DNA of 64,000 bases from Flectonema sp. DT1601 (taxonomy: Eukaryota > Euglenozoa > Diplonemea > Diplonemida > Diplonemidae): contig OZ025804.1 of the NCBI GenBank assembly GCA_964019425.1, forward strand, positions 62,001-126,000, in the 5' to 3' direction. The translations under genes and the position numbers were made by a program. Shown in pieces: positions 41,148-51,076 of the stretch; position 1 is the stretch's first letter, and every line of letters starts with the position of its first letter. The notes below the pieces were generated by a model, which was not told the DNA's origin, searched no databases, and was given only the letters and a program-made list of their open reading frames with translations.

Positions 41148-42074
41148 TCATTGACTGCTAAGTATCGCAACAGCGTCTTCTATAGACCCACCGCACTGCT
41201 GAAGGGCTGCTCGTGAGGGTCCTTCGCCAAAGCCCATTGCTACAAGCTGTTGTACAGTGGCGTCAGAAACCAAGGATTGAGAATTATCGGGTTGACTACT
41301 ACCCATGAGGGATTGTTGGATAGCTGCTTGAAGCTCTGGGTCAGCAACGCGATTCCGATGACGGACACCTCCAAAACTCCTGCCATCAGGTAATAGTTGA
41401 TCTTGATAAGGGCCATCTGCAAGTGACTGACCATGTAATTCAGCCATTATCTCTCCCGGAGTTAACCCCGGAGATGGAATTGGATCAAACCAACTAGTTA
41501 ATGAAGTCAATGTTGATACCACAAGCTTGGGCAATTTCATTGATTGAAAAGGCAATTTAGTTGAAGATGCAATTAGACCTCCAATTAATCCGATCAGAGC
41601 AGACGCCCATGAACCAGTTATAAAAAAATAATAAAGTGCAATTACGTATACATGAAATTTCTCAGACACCATTGATTGGGATGCAGGAATTTCCATAAAA
41701 TACTGAACCAGCATAGACGCCAAAATTGGATGTGGACCACAGCGGACGTACCGAAGGCTATGCGTAAGTGTTAATTTATAAAGCAACAAGTGAAGAATCA
41801 ATGAAATACTACTCGACATAACGAGGTATGCTCCAAATTTCCTTGATCCTTTGATTTTCTCAAGATACCGCATAGTTATAAACAATGAACTTCCAGTCAT
41901 TAATTCCACAAAACCATTATAACACCATGGTAAACTAACAACCATTCCAGTGACATCACTAATCTGTTCTAAGTCACCCCTTCTCATATCCATCTTAAAC
42001 ATAGCAGACCCAGCAACCGTAAACAAAATCAACGCTTTCGTTACGGGAACGGCCACTAACGCCTTGCCCGCCAT
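41148..42074 (-). CDS. UBAC2: UBAC2-like rhomboid-fold membrane protein with C-terminal UBA domain
   Basis: 308 aa. Residues 1-200 contain about six hydrophobic segments in a derlin/rhomboid-like arrangement. The catalytic Ser-His of active rhomboid proteases is not evident, as expected of the UBAC2 pseudoprotease. After a Pro/Ser linker, residues about 265-308 form a UBA domain (VQQLVAMGFGEGPSRAALQQ…EDAVAILSS). UBAC2 relatives reside in the ER and bind ubiquitin and lipid-droplet or ERAD factors (UBXD8, gp78 in animals). The ATG is 13 nt after TTTCTTTCCAG. Length and domain order are normal for the family. Confidence 0.85.
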   Translation of the reverse strand: MAGKALVAVPVTKALILFTVAGSAMFKMDMRRGDLEQISDVTGMVVSLPWCYNGFVELMTGSSLFITMRYLEKIKGSRKFGAYLVMSSSISLILHLLLYKLTLTHSLRYVRCGPHPILASMLVQYFMEIPASQSMVSEKFHVYVIALYYFFITGSWASALIGLIGGLIASSTKLPFQSMKLPKLVVSTLTSLTSWFDPIPSPGLTPGEIMAELHGQSLADGPYQDQLLPDGRSFGGVRHRNRVADPELQAAIQQSLMGSSQPDNSQSLVSDATVQQLVAMGFGEGPSRAALQQCGGSIEDAVAILSSQ

Positions 42075-42440
42075 TATAAGTTAGTTCCTGGAAAGAAATA
42101 TAATGAGAATTCACAATACGCAAGGACAGAGGCTTTGTATACAAAGAACAATGTTTTTGAGAATGTATCAAGGCAAGCTTTCAATAATTTTTATGTCATC
42201 CGCAATCAGTGTGCCAGGCTCCGATTTGAACTTCCAGGTGGTTGCCTTCGTTTCAGGCGGGTGGTAAACATTGTGAATTGTCAATGGCGGATTAAATTAA
42301 AGTACTACTGTTAATATCTCAGTTTGGTCACGTGAGATGAAGCCTGAAGTAGTTGCAGGAAACATGGTTAACAAACACTTCACCATCGAAGGCTGTTCAA
42401 TCTACAGAAGTCAACCTGAAATAATTTAAATAAGATTATA
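42075..42440. other. Intergenic DNA
   Basis: Contains the UBAC2-like acceptor (about 42088) and otherwise nothing recognisable. Confidence 0.4.
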
Positions 42441-42880
42441 TTAAAACACCTTGATTCCTCTTTTTAGTGCCCAGTTCAATCGAAAGTAATTTTCTGGTTT
42501 TATAACTGAGCGAATGTTATTTAACCAAATCACAATGATTGCCCAGTGTTGCTCCTGTTGGTCACACTTGTGTTCACCAAGACTATTCTCGATTCGTTTC
42601 ACCAATTCGACCAATGACGTGATGACTGTGGCCACTTCGTTGCCTCCACCGGAGTTGCAACTATGCCAGTTATTTGTGAGATCTCACCTACATGCCGTTG
42701 ACTTTTTTCTGCAAACGATCAAGGGTTTCATTTGTCTTTTCCCTCAAACTGTTCACGCTGCCTTCTACAACTTGAACTTCGACCGTTGGTTTCTTCTTGC
42801 CGGAGAGTCTGTTAGCCTGCTGCGCAGGACGTCCTGGCTTCTCGGTATCGGGTTTTACTACTATTTTTTTTTTTCGGTTT
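42441..42880 (-). pseudogene. LINE ORF1-like coding remnant
   Basis: Minus-strand open stretches encode a Lys/Pro-rich start (KPGRPAQQANRLSGKKK), a helical segment (SVNSLREKTNETLDRLQKKV), an in-frame TAG near 42690, then in another frame a second helical part (VATVITSLVELVKRIENSLG). A 31-nt GTAGGT...CATAG deletion would bridge the two but is too short to accept as an intron. It begins directly after (A)11 at 42866-42876, the pattern seen for the truncated LINEs nearby. Coiled-coil plus basic composition suggests a retrotransposon gag/ORF1; this is tentative. Confidence 0.4.
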
Positions 42881-42927
42881 CGCTTCTAACTTTTTCCATT
42901 AGAATGAGGACATCACCATTGGACAAA

Positions 42928-43003
42928 TATTCTTTCTTTGTTTTGATAACTTAAAACTAATACTACAGAATTAATTGTCTACTTAGACGTCTTCGGATGT
43001 GTT
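42928..43003 (-). repeat. LINE 3'-UTR fragment, type beta
   Basis: Closely matches 48478-48555 (GATAACTTAAAACTAATACTAC and flanks), which lies in the 3'UTR of the RNase H LINE at 48.3-49.6 kb. Confidence 0.8.
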
Positions 43004-43009
43004 GCAATG

Positions 43010-43110
43010 ATACTTTTTTTTAAAGTTGAGCGTCCCATGCTTTGCAGTCCAGTTACGACAGATGTAAATTTCATTTCTTTTGTCTTTAGTTATCGTAATT
43101 TTTTTAAATC
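43010..43110 (-). repeat. LINE 3'-UTR fragment, type alpha
   Basis: Matches 20160-20245 (GAGCGTCCCATGC, CAGTCCAGTTA, GACAGATGTAAA). In the minus-strand sense it lies directly downstream of the tRNA-like sequence. Confidence 0.75.
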
Positions 43111-43148
43111 TGTATCTAGCTCACAAAATTTTTATCAGGAGAAAAATT

Positions 43149-43234
43149 GCGCTCACCAGGAATCGAACCTGGACCGAGCTAACAACCCCTCATGCGATGG
43201 GTGTACGCTCTTGCTACCTTTACACCATGAGCGC
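43149..43234 (-). tRNA. tRNA-like gene or tRNA-derived sequence, anticodon unclear
   Basis: 86 nt on the minus strand. The acceptor stem GCGCTCA/TGAGCGC pairs perfectly (7 bp), as does the T-arm CCAGG-TTCGATT-CCTGG (5 bp), which contains a good B box (GGTTCGATTCC). T8, A14, G18G19 and A21 are in place (TGGTGTAAAGGTAGC). A GAG...CTC pair could be a long variable arm, so it has class II length. The D- and anticodon stems pair poorly: positions 28-30/40-42 pair but 27/43 and 31/39 do not, and position 33 is C. ATTTTTC right after the 3' end is a plausible Pol III terminator. It could be a divergent tRNA, a pseudogene or a SINE head. Confidence 0.55.
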
Positions 43235-43249
43235 TTATTTTTCTCCCGA

Positions 43250-45153
43250 TTTTTTTTTTTTTTTTTTTTTTTGGTTACACTCGTCTGTGCTTCCAGACTC
43301 TTTGTTTTTGTTCTTTTCACTTCTTTGTTTTGTCTTTCTTTTATAATTTCTTTTGGTTTAAGTCTGACAAATTGGAAAACACGGGAAACATAGGTAGGCT
43401 CCGCCTGAGGACGTAAGAAGAGCGGCAACGGAAAAATAAATGGTCACGCGTCCTTGAAATTGGACACATGAAGCTAATTCGGTCACCATTCCTACCATCG
43501 ATAAGGAAAAACAAAGAATCGAGCATATAACTAGAGCGGTGGTCAAAGACCACTTGAACAGCCCGAAGGCCTGCCCTCAAGAGAAATTTATAAGGAGAAT
43601 AGGAGAAGAAGGAGACAGGAGTGTTGGAAGAGACACTGCGACAACACCGAAGGTGATGTGCAGTTACCCAACCAGGAGATGATTGATAATGATGAAAATA
43701 CTAAAAATAATAACAAATTGATATTGGCGACTACATGTCACCTACAACATTACTTCCAAAGTCTAAGGTTAGATGTCTGTTCCATCCACCTTATGATCAA
43801 CGCGAGTGATGGAAGCCACGCCAAAGTGAAGAGAGCTTCAAGGTTAGGAATTTCGTTGGCAATAATAAGTTCCCGGTCGCGATCCCACTTGCCGGTCAGT
43901 GTTGAGAAGCCCAGGATTTTGAACCTGGCCGAATCGAGTTTGGGAGATTGACATCCCTGCAGCAGGTGAACCTGTGAGGACGGTTCGCCACAAAATGGGC
44001 AGTCGATCGTCTTGCGCCAGTTCTGAATTAGCGGGTGACATCCTGTCCGGAAGTTCGCTATCCGTATCTCGTCGGCTCTTTCCATCCCAGGAGGGTATTT
44101 AACGGAACGGCCTCCGATGAGGTGCTTATAGCAAGTGTAACCACTCACGTTAAGAAGATCTTTTTTGATGCAGCGCTTAACATGAGATGATCGCGAGAAG
44201 TACGTGCCTTTGACTAGCACAGGACGGATGTTCTTGTTGTGTGCTGCTTCCTTTGCAAGCGCATCAACTTCATCGTGAAATCCGATTCCAATGTGCGAGG
44301 GGATGAATTGCAGATGCACTTTCATTTCACACATGCGCAGGTATTCCAGTATCTTCAAGGACTCAGTGTTCTTCTGTCTGCACCTTCCACCCAGCAGTTC
44401 ATCCAGAAGGGATTTTGAGTCCGTGAATATCCTCACAGATTTCATTGAAGTATCTTTGCTAAACACTGTTCTCAGATGTCTAGCCGCGTTCTTCAGAGCA
44501 TGTTGTTCAGCCCTGTAGCTGCAGTCAGCTTGATAAAGCCTAGACGCGTAAGCAGATCGAAGGCCGCTACGTGACTTGGCAATATGAGCCGCACCGGCCG
44601 CGCCGGAAGCAGAGTAGGAGCCATCGCAGTTGATTACCATGTCGACAGGAGGCAACGTTCCAATGTACGACATGAACTTTTCTTTGTCCACCGCAGGGTT
44701 CGCGGACTTCGGAAATCCGCAGCTGTTGCTAATCCTAAGGTTCGTCGGAGATACCCAGGGTTCCATCGAGTCAGGCTGCACAAGGCACTGGCTTTCTCGC
44801 TGACTATCAGTGCCAGGGATTAGGCCAGCCCAGTAGCTTTGTGTTGAGGCGAGTCTGTTTGTATTAGGTATCCAAGTCATGGCTTTATACCTGTAGTACG
44901 CAATTTTTGTCTGCTTTTCAATCTGACGTTTAAAAGGATACATGTCAGACTCCCACAACAGTAACTCTCTTGGCGTACACTTGCTGCATCCAGTAACCAG
45001 TCTGGCGACCTTCCTCAGTTCGAAGTCGATGCTGTCAACGCTGCTGCTTATCAGCCAACCAAAACTGTCAAGCGCATATGAGATTCTTGCGGTTACATAA
45101 AGGTTCTTAACCATGTTAAGAGTCTTGTAGTCCAGTTCGTACGGCTGGAGGCA
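43250..45153 (-). mobile_element. LINE alpha, copy A (5'-truncated, I/ingi type)
   Basis: Begins inside the RT C-terminal region (LQPYELDYKTLN) and runs through RNase H and a Cys/His motif to a stop at 43750, a 3'UTR of about 480 nt and (A)23 at 43250-43272. It is flanked by TCGGGAG on both sides (43243-43249 and 45154-45160), an apparent target-site duplication placing the insertion at the poly(A) end of copy B. Confidence 0.85.
43750..45153 (-). pseudogene. LINE alpha copy A polyprotein fragment: RT C-terminus, RNase H, Cys/His motif
   Basis: About 465 codons in one open frame, fused by chance to translated 3'UTR and poly(A) of copy B upstream (to 45453). RNase H motifs are visible: VINCDGSYS (first Asp), YRAEQHAL (Glu), IFTDSKSLLD (second Asp), IPSHIGIGFHDEVDALA (His/Asp). 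A CPFCGEPSSQVHLLQGC zinc-binding motif follows, as in I-clade LINEs. The RT catalytic core is missing, so it cannot move on its own. Confidence 0.85.
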
Positions 45154-45656
45154 CTCCCGATTTTTTTTTTTTTTTTTGGTTACACTCGTCTGTGCTACCA
45201 AACTCTTTGTTTTTGTTCTTTTCACTTCTATGTTTTGTCTTTCTTTAATACTTTCTTTTTGACTTAAGTCTGACAAATTGGAAAACACGGGAAACATAGG
45301 TAGGCTCCGCCTGAGGACGTAAGAAGAGCGGCAACGGAAAAAATAAATGGTCACGCGTCCTTGAAATTGGACACATGAAGCTAATTCGGTTACCATTCCT
45401 ACCATCGATAAGGAAAAACAAAGAATCGAGCATATAACTAGAGCGGTGGTCAAAGACCACTTGAACAGCCCGAAGGCCTGCCCTCAAGAGAAATTTATAA
45501 GGAGAATAGGAGAAGAAGGAGACAGGAGTGTTGGATGAGACACTGCGACAACACCGAAGGTGATGTGCAGTTACCCAACCAGGAGATGATTGATAATGAT
45601 GAAAATACTAAAATAATAACAAATTGATATTGGCGACTACATGTCACCTACTTTAC

Positions 45657-46225
45657 TTCCAAAGTCTAAGGTTAGATGTTTGTTCCATCCACCTTATGAT
45701 CAACGCGAGTGATGGAAGCCACGCCAAAGTGAAGAGAGCTTCAAGGTTAGGAATTTCGTTGGCAATAATAAGTTCTCGATCGCGATCCCACTTGCCGGTC
45801 AGTGTTGAGAAGCCCAGGATTTTGAACCTGGCCGAGTCGAGTTTGGGAGATTGACATCCCTGCAGCAGGTGAACCTGTGAGGACGGTTCGCCACAAAATG
45901 GGCAGTCGATCGTCTTGCGCCAGTTCTGAATTAGCGGGTGACATCCTGTCCGGAAGTTCGCTATCCGTATCTCGTCGGCCCAGGAGGGTATTTGACGGAA
46001 CGGCCTCTGATGAGGTGTTTGTAGCAGGTGTAACCACTCACGTTAAGCATCCTTCTTGATGCAGCGCTTAACATGTGATGATCGCGAGAAGTAAGTGCCT
46101 TTGACTAGCACAGGTCGGATGTTCTTGTTGTGCGCCGCTTCCTTTGCAAGCGCGTCAACTTCATCGTGAAACTCGATTCCAATGTGCGAGGGGATGAATT
46201 GTAAATGCACTTTCATCTCACACAT
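45657..46225 (-). pseudogene. LINE alpha copy B: RNase H end and C-terminal Cys/His region
   Basis: Continues the RNase H domain after a frameshift near 46.22 kb (VHLQFIPSHIGIEFHDEV) and, after another near 46.05 kb, the ANFRTGCHPLIQNW/CPFCG region to the LRLWK-like end. Compared with copy A a stretch near 45980 (SIP of the A frame) is deleted. It is non-functional as read. Confidence 0.75.
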
Positions 46226-47571
46226 GCGCAGGTATTCCAGTATCTTGAGGGACTCGGTATTCCTCTGTCTGCACCTTCCACCCAGCAGTTCATCCAGAAG
46301 GGATTTTGAGTCCGTGAATATCTCACAGATCTCATTGAAGGATCTTTGCTAAACACTGTTCTCAGATGTCTAGCCGCGTTCTTCAGAGCATGTTGTTCAG
46401 CCCTGTAGCTGCAGTCAGCTTGATAAAGCCTAGACGCGTAAGCAGATCGAAGGCCGCTACGTGACTTGGCAATATGAGCCGCACCGGCCGCGCCGGAAGC
46501 AGAGTAGGAGCCATCGCAGTTGATTACCATGTCGACAGGAGGTAACGTTCCAATGTACGACATGAATTTTTCTTTGTCCACCGCAGGGTTCGCGGACTTC
46601 GGAAATCCGCAGCCGTTGCTAATCCTAAGGTTTGTCGGAGATACCCAGGGTTCCATCGAGTCAGGCTGTACAAGGCACTGGCTTTCACGCTGGCTGTCAA
46701 TGCCAGGAAGGAGGCCAGCCCAGTAGCTTTGGGTTGAGGCGAGTCTGTTGGTACTAGGTATCCAAGTCATGGCTTTATACCTGTAGTACGCTATCTTGGT
46801 TTGCTTTTCAATCTGACGTTTAAAAGGAAGCATGTCCGCTTCCCACAGTAGAAGTTCTCTCGGTGTGCACCTGCTGCATCCAGTAACCAGCCTGGCAACC
46901 TTCCTCAGTTCGAAATCAATACTATCAACGCTGTTGCTTATCAACCAACCAAAGCTATCGAGCGCATAAGAGATTCTCGCAGTTACGTAAAGGTTCTTGA
47001 CCATATTTAGCGTTTTGTAGTCAAGATCATACGGTTGAAGGCATTGAAGCAGAGATATTCCCTTTTTCAGTTCTTCATGAATCTTAGCCACCTGTTTGTG
47101 GAAAGTGAGTCTGTCGTCGATGTGAACTCCGAGGTATTTCACTGAGTCCACGATTGGCAACAGAAATGCGGTTTTAAATCTGGCTTTCACCACCATCACG
47201 TTGTCTTCGAGAACAATATTCCGCAACATCACGTTGTCAAGTTCATCTTGCGTTTTGATCGGAGTTCCATCAACCTCGAGAATAGTTTCGCCGCTTTGAA
47301 GCATGGGTCTAGAAGAGTTTAAGTTGATACTCTTTTCAATGTCACTATAGTCCATTTTGATAACGTTTTCCACAACAGATCTGGAAAACAGTAATTCGCG
47401 ATTGCAGGTGTCGTTGAGAATCGTATCCTTCGTACGGACTTTCATCTTAAGAGCACAGGTCTTTGAGACCGACAGGGCCATGTCGTTGTCAGAACACCAT
47501 TGATCCACTTTATCAAGTATTATTTGGGCATTTGAAAGAGCTTCTTCCATGTTATGCCAGATACTACACAT
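46213..47571 (-). pseudogene. LINE alpha copy B: RT C-terminal part and RNase H
   Basis: About 452 codons. Starts in the RT thumb (NAQIILDKVDQWCSDNDMAL, typical after the YADD palm), passes through SVKYLGVHIDDRLTF (a LINE RT landmark), a connection region with a Cys motif (TGCSRCTPRE), and RNase H with CDGSYSASG and the catalytic Glu. Frame lost at both ends. It is nearly the same as copy A over the shared part (about 95% by eye). Confidence 0.85.
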
Positions 47572-48323
47572 GCTGTATCATCCGCATACAGAGCAGACGT
47601 CGTTGTTTCTTTCTCCAGTTCCAAAATCTTGCAGAGGTCATCAACGTAGATAAGATAGAGAAGAGGACCCAGGATCGATCCCTGGGGAACCCCCTTAGCC
47701 AGAGTACGGAATTCGCTAAAATAACCATTCGCTTCAACTCTAACCTTCCTGTTTGTAAGAAAGTCTGTGATCCATCTGATAATAACATTCGGAACACCCA
47801 TCTTTACCAATTTTAATAAAAGTATCTTATGGTTGATCCTGTCAAACGCAGCAGTAAAATCAAACGATAAGAACACCGATCTCTTTCTCTTCATGTGCAT
47901 CCTTACGACGGCATCTACCAAAACGGTGATCTGTTCGCAGGTATTTCTCCCCCTTCTGAATCCAGCCTGTAGTGGGCTGAGTGACGAATGTTTTGTGAGC
48001 CAGTGCATGAGTCGGTCATACACGAGCCTCTCCGCAAGTTTCCCAACAACCGATGTGAGCGTAATGGGTCTGAAACTCTTCAGTTCATTACGAGGTTTTC
48101 CAGCCTTGAACATAGGCTTGATTAAACCTTGTTTCCACTGGTACGGTACTTTTGAAGTCTTCCAAGAAGTGTTAATAATTCTCAGGAGGTATTCCACTGT
48201 TGCCGGAGTGAAGTTTTTGATCATCTCATTGTGAACTCCATCAGGTCCTGCAGCCTTGCGGGTCTTCAGGTTCTTAATCGCTGCTTCAATTTCAGCCATT
48301 GTGAAATCACAGCAAATATCCAT
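47520..48323 (-). pseudogene. LINE alpha copy B: reverse transcriptase core
   Basis: 267 codons. All RT blocks are visible: KAAGPDGVHNEMIK, SFRPITLTSVVGKLAERLV, SPLQAGFRRGRNTCEQI, FLSFDFTAAFDRINH (first Asp), LAKGVPQGSILGPLLYLIYVDDL, and SALYADDTACVVSG (catalytic YADD). The palm is intact but the frame ends soon after YADD and continues in the 47571 frame, so one indel separates them. The I/ingi assignment rests on the RT-RNase H order. Confidence 0.9.
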
Positions 48324-48477
48324 TTTATTATCACCTTTTTTTTTTTTGAGTGCACCACGACCCGTGAGTCTGCGATGCTGATTGCGCTGTTAGGCGCGGC
48401 CGTTCTTTTTCTTTCTTTCTTTCTTACTTTCTTTGTTTTGGGGGTTGGGGGTGGGAATCCCGTAGGCTTCGTATCTC

Positions 48478-48560
48478 CTTTCTTTGTTTTGATAACTTAA
48501 AACTAATACTACATTATTAATTGTCCACTTGGACGACTTCAGATGTGTTGCAATAATGCC
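48478..48560 (-). repeat. 3'-UTR segment of LINE beta shared with 42928-43003
   Basis: About 88% match by eye over 76 nt. It identifies the fragment at 42.9 kb as a second, more truncated LINE beta insertion. Confidence 0.8.
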
Positions 48561-48599
48561 TTCAATGTTGATATTCGAAATGTCGATGTTTTAATAATA

Positions 48600-49597
48600 C
48601 TACCGTCCTAATAGTTGTGCCAGTCTGTCTAAGGTTGTGACAAAACCAGTCATCTGCTGTTGATTAGTAGGTAAGTAGCAGTCCTCCAGTTGGCATGCTT
48701 CCTCTCCCTTGTCATTCATCATGTGACTGATGTATTTTTCCCTCAAGGTTTCTATACACCAATGTTCGCATATAAATAATACATGATGTGCTGTCGCCTT
48801 TCCAAGTTTACAGAAAAAGCACAGCTCGTTCAGTCCTTTGATTATCAGAGATCTGCAATGTCCCACTCTAAAGCGTGACATCAGTACTTCCTCTGGTCGT
48901 GTTAGAGCTTCGATGTACGGAGGGTGTCTTACCTCTCCCGGTCCGATCCAGTTCTCCCTTTTTCTCCGCTTGTGAAACGTCATCAATGTTCCCATGTCAA
49001 GTTGAGTGGGCAGTTGTTTAATAATAACATCTTCGTGAGGTGGATCTTCCTTCAGGCCTGCAGCGAATTTCGCCAGTTGGTCCGCTACTTCGTTGTACCG
49101 CACGTTTCTGTGTGCCGGTACATACTGCATGTTGACTTGGATTCCCTTCTTCTCCAATTTCATTGCCAACTTCCAGATCCTCTTGTTCATTGGGGACCTT
49201 TGTTTATATGGCCCTTGTTCCAATGCCTGCATGACTGACATCGAATCAGTCAGCAGGTGCGTCGTTGCTGTTAGAGATTCATGTTCATCCTCCGCCACCT
49301 GAACTAAATTTTCCAACGCCATTTTCACTGCAATCTGCTCGGTCCTATACGAGGAACCCGCTACTGGTATTTTATATCCAAGTAGACGCATCTTGCTTTC
49401 TTTTACTATGACCACAGCGGCAGCCGAGTCTGTCATGTAAGTCTCGGATTTGTGTCTTATCGACCCGTCAGTGTAGACTTTCATCTCGTGAGTTGGTAGT
49501 TCAGTTTCTCGCTGTTCAGCCTCTTCCTTGTTACTTGAATATGTGAATCTCATCGCATTAGTACTTTTCCATGGAGGGAGAGTGTAGTGAAGAAAAG

Positions 49598-49599
<2 letters not shown>
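48600..49599 (-). pseudogene. LINE beta RNase H and Cys/His C-terminal domain
   Basis: About 333 codons; the methionine at 49661 lies upstream of the truncation point and is not native. RNase H: KVYTDGSIRHKSE (Asp), YRTEQIAVKMALE (Glu), LLTDSMSVMQAL (Asp), QYVPAHRNVRYNEVADQLA (His/Asp), so all four catalytic positions are kept. Then MSRFRVGHCRSL and CFFCKLGKATAHHVLFIC, the C-x2-C...H-x4-C motif common after RNase H in I-clade LINEs. RT and endonuclease are missing. Confidence 0.8.
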
Positions 49600-49628
<29 letters not shown>

Positions 49629-50250
49629 CGCCGAAGCGAAGATGCCGGGAAGAAACCACATGCTAGTACATTTCTTTTACTTTTCTTTGTCTGCTGGAAT
49701 TCTATCTGAGAAAACCGGTAGTCTTTAAAATTGTAAGCCAAGTACAAGTTGCCTCCTGACGGGTATATTGTGGGTAGTTAGAAAACGTTGCGCTCCAAAA
49801 TATAACAAGACTCTACTCCACCCGCATCAGGCACATCTCTTGTCTTAGCCCTAGCATGCTACGTTGGAACATTGTCACCAGCCCGGTGGACCAAGTTGTA
49901 ATTATTGCCCCTGGTTTACTCATCACTCTTCCGTGTGACGGCGGTTATTCCCTAATAACCTGTTGTATGCTTTACCTAAGTCTTTTACTTTTTTCTTCTT
50001 CGCACGCTGTCGGTTTCCACCTTCGATGCAGTCAATCTTGTTCCGCCTTGGTTGTTTTTAGAAGAGCTAAGCTAAGTGGCAAGGTTTCACTAACAGATCG
50101 ACTTTTTGTCAGCATCTCAGGCTTCTTTTTGCCGAGGACGTGCGGCTTTCTTTGAGGTCTCACAGTGACACTTTTAAAAGAAGTTATCTATTCCGGTGGG
50201 TATAAAAAAGGGGGGGGGGTGAGGAAGGGGGCGGGTGAGTACACCCACAG
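49600..50250 (-). other. Probable 3'UTR and poly(A) tail of an upstream retroelement
   Basis: The (A)29 run (49600-49628) follows GCATCTTCGCTTCGGCG on the minus strand. The region between it and the stop of the frame at 50254 has no coding potential. It could be the 3' end of an element including the 50254 frame. Confidence 0.45.
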
Positions 50251-50253
50251 ATC

Positions 50254-50772
50254 TCAGCGGTCATCTTTAAGTCTCTTTCCTGGGCTCAGGCTAGTCCTCC
50301 CTGAGTCCGCTGAACTGTATGGCGATATCTTCTTCTTTGTCTTCTCGTTCGAGGATGGGCACGACCTCGTCCTCCTGTGTCTTGGTGTACTGTCTGGGTG
50401 ATCCAAGGCTCTGGAGGCGGTCTCCACTCCGGCGGTCCAGCATCTTCGGCAGGTGGTTATCTGGCACTTCGTGCATCTGCTCCTGAACCATTTCCGTTGT
50501 AACAATCTATGGCAGAAGTCGCATTTGACCCTTGGTCCCTTTTGCAACGGCGGTGCATGGTCACATGTCGGTCGGGTATCTTCGGTATCGTTTGTGGAGA
50601 CATCGGAGCTACTTGTCCCCGTCCGGGGTGGGCTGCTCCTCGCTCTTCTGGTCTTCGGCGTCGGATCTTCTGTAGAGCTGTTATGGCTGTCGAGGTCTAG
50701 CGTTCTGGCCACAGGGGGTAAACTGTTTGATTTTGTACGTAAAATACAAATGTTTTGTATCATAAAAAACAT
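50254..50772 (-). CDS. Orphan Ser/Thr/Pro-rich protein with a zinc-ribbon-like motif
   Basis: 172 aa. A low-complexity, Ser/Thr/Pro/Asp-rich N-terminus leads to CDFCHRLLQRKWFRSRCTKC and TCRRCW, giving C-x2-C...C-x2-C...C-x2-C spacing like a treble-clef or FYVE-type finger. The tail is basic and Ser-rich. The first about 15 codons lie inside a dispersed repeat (50735-50985), so the natural start may be a later in-frame site; no other ATG is close. GC-rich codon use resembles the LINE at 55-63 kb rather than the AT-rich frame beside it. It may be a retroelement accessory ORF; function unknown. Confidence 0.5.
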   Translation of the reverse strand: MFFMIQNICILRTKSNSLPPVARTLDLDSHNSSTEDPTPKTRRARSSPPRTGTSSSDVSTNDTEDTRPTCDHAPPLQKGPRVKCDFCHRLLQRKWFRSRCTKCQITTCRRCWTAGVETASRALDHPDSTPRHRRTRSCPSSNEKTKKKISPYSSADSGRTSLSPGKRLKDDR

Positions 50773-50985
50773 AACGATAATTTAACATTAGTTCTGAGAT
50801 ACAGTGACTAGGTGTGATGCTTAACTTAGCCTTTTAAAGTAACTATTAGGTTTCGAGAGTAATCCATATACCTCTTACCTCTATTCTCTCATCATCAGTA
50901 TGGTGTAGAAGTAAGTCAATCATCTGTTGTGACTGAAGCATCTTAGTTAGCAAGACTAGGATGTAGTTACTTTGTTATAATGTTT
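50735..50985 (-). repeat. Dispersed repeat, copy 2
   Basis: Counterpart of 5970-6225. It lies between the stop of the large frame at 51077 and the start of the 50254 frame. Confidence 0.8.
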
Positions 50986-51076
50986 ATAAAAAAAAACATT
51001 CTTCTTGTTATTACTAGTTCGTAGCGCACTACTAGTGGAGCACTCTTCTACAATAAATGTAGAAAGTATAAGATGA

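Larger units (their letters stand above)
45161..48335 (-). mobile_element. LINE alpha, copy B (I/ingi type, 5'-truncated)
   Basis: Contains the RT core, RNase H, a Cys/His motif, a 3'UTR and (A)17 at 45161-45177. No ORF1 or endonuclease is present; the sequence begins just before the RT, directly after the poly(A) of the next element (48336-48347). Frameshifts at about 47.55 kb and 46.22 kb break the polyprotein. Confidence 0.85.
48336..49599 (-). mobile_element. LINE beta (5'-truncated RNase H LINE)
   Basis: Coding part 48600-49599, then about 260 nt of 3'UTR containing a (TTTC)n tract, ending with CACTC(A)12 at 48336-48347. The 5' truncation abuts (A)29 at 49600-49628 belonging to an upstream element. 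Its 3'-terminal sequence recurs at 63104-64000. Confidence 0.8.

Noticed and set aside
42660-42700. 31-nt intron GTAGGT...CATAG joining the two halves of the ORF1-like remnant
   Set aside because: Less than half the size of the other introns seen (66-80 nt), and the region is a transposon remnant, so an indel is more likely.
43750-45453. Single 567-aa retrotransposon protein
   Set aside because: The first 100 codons are the 3'UTR and poly(A) of the upstream LINE copy read by chance into the truncated downstream copy.
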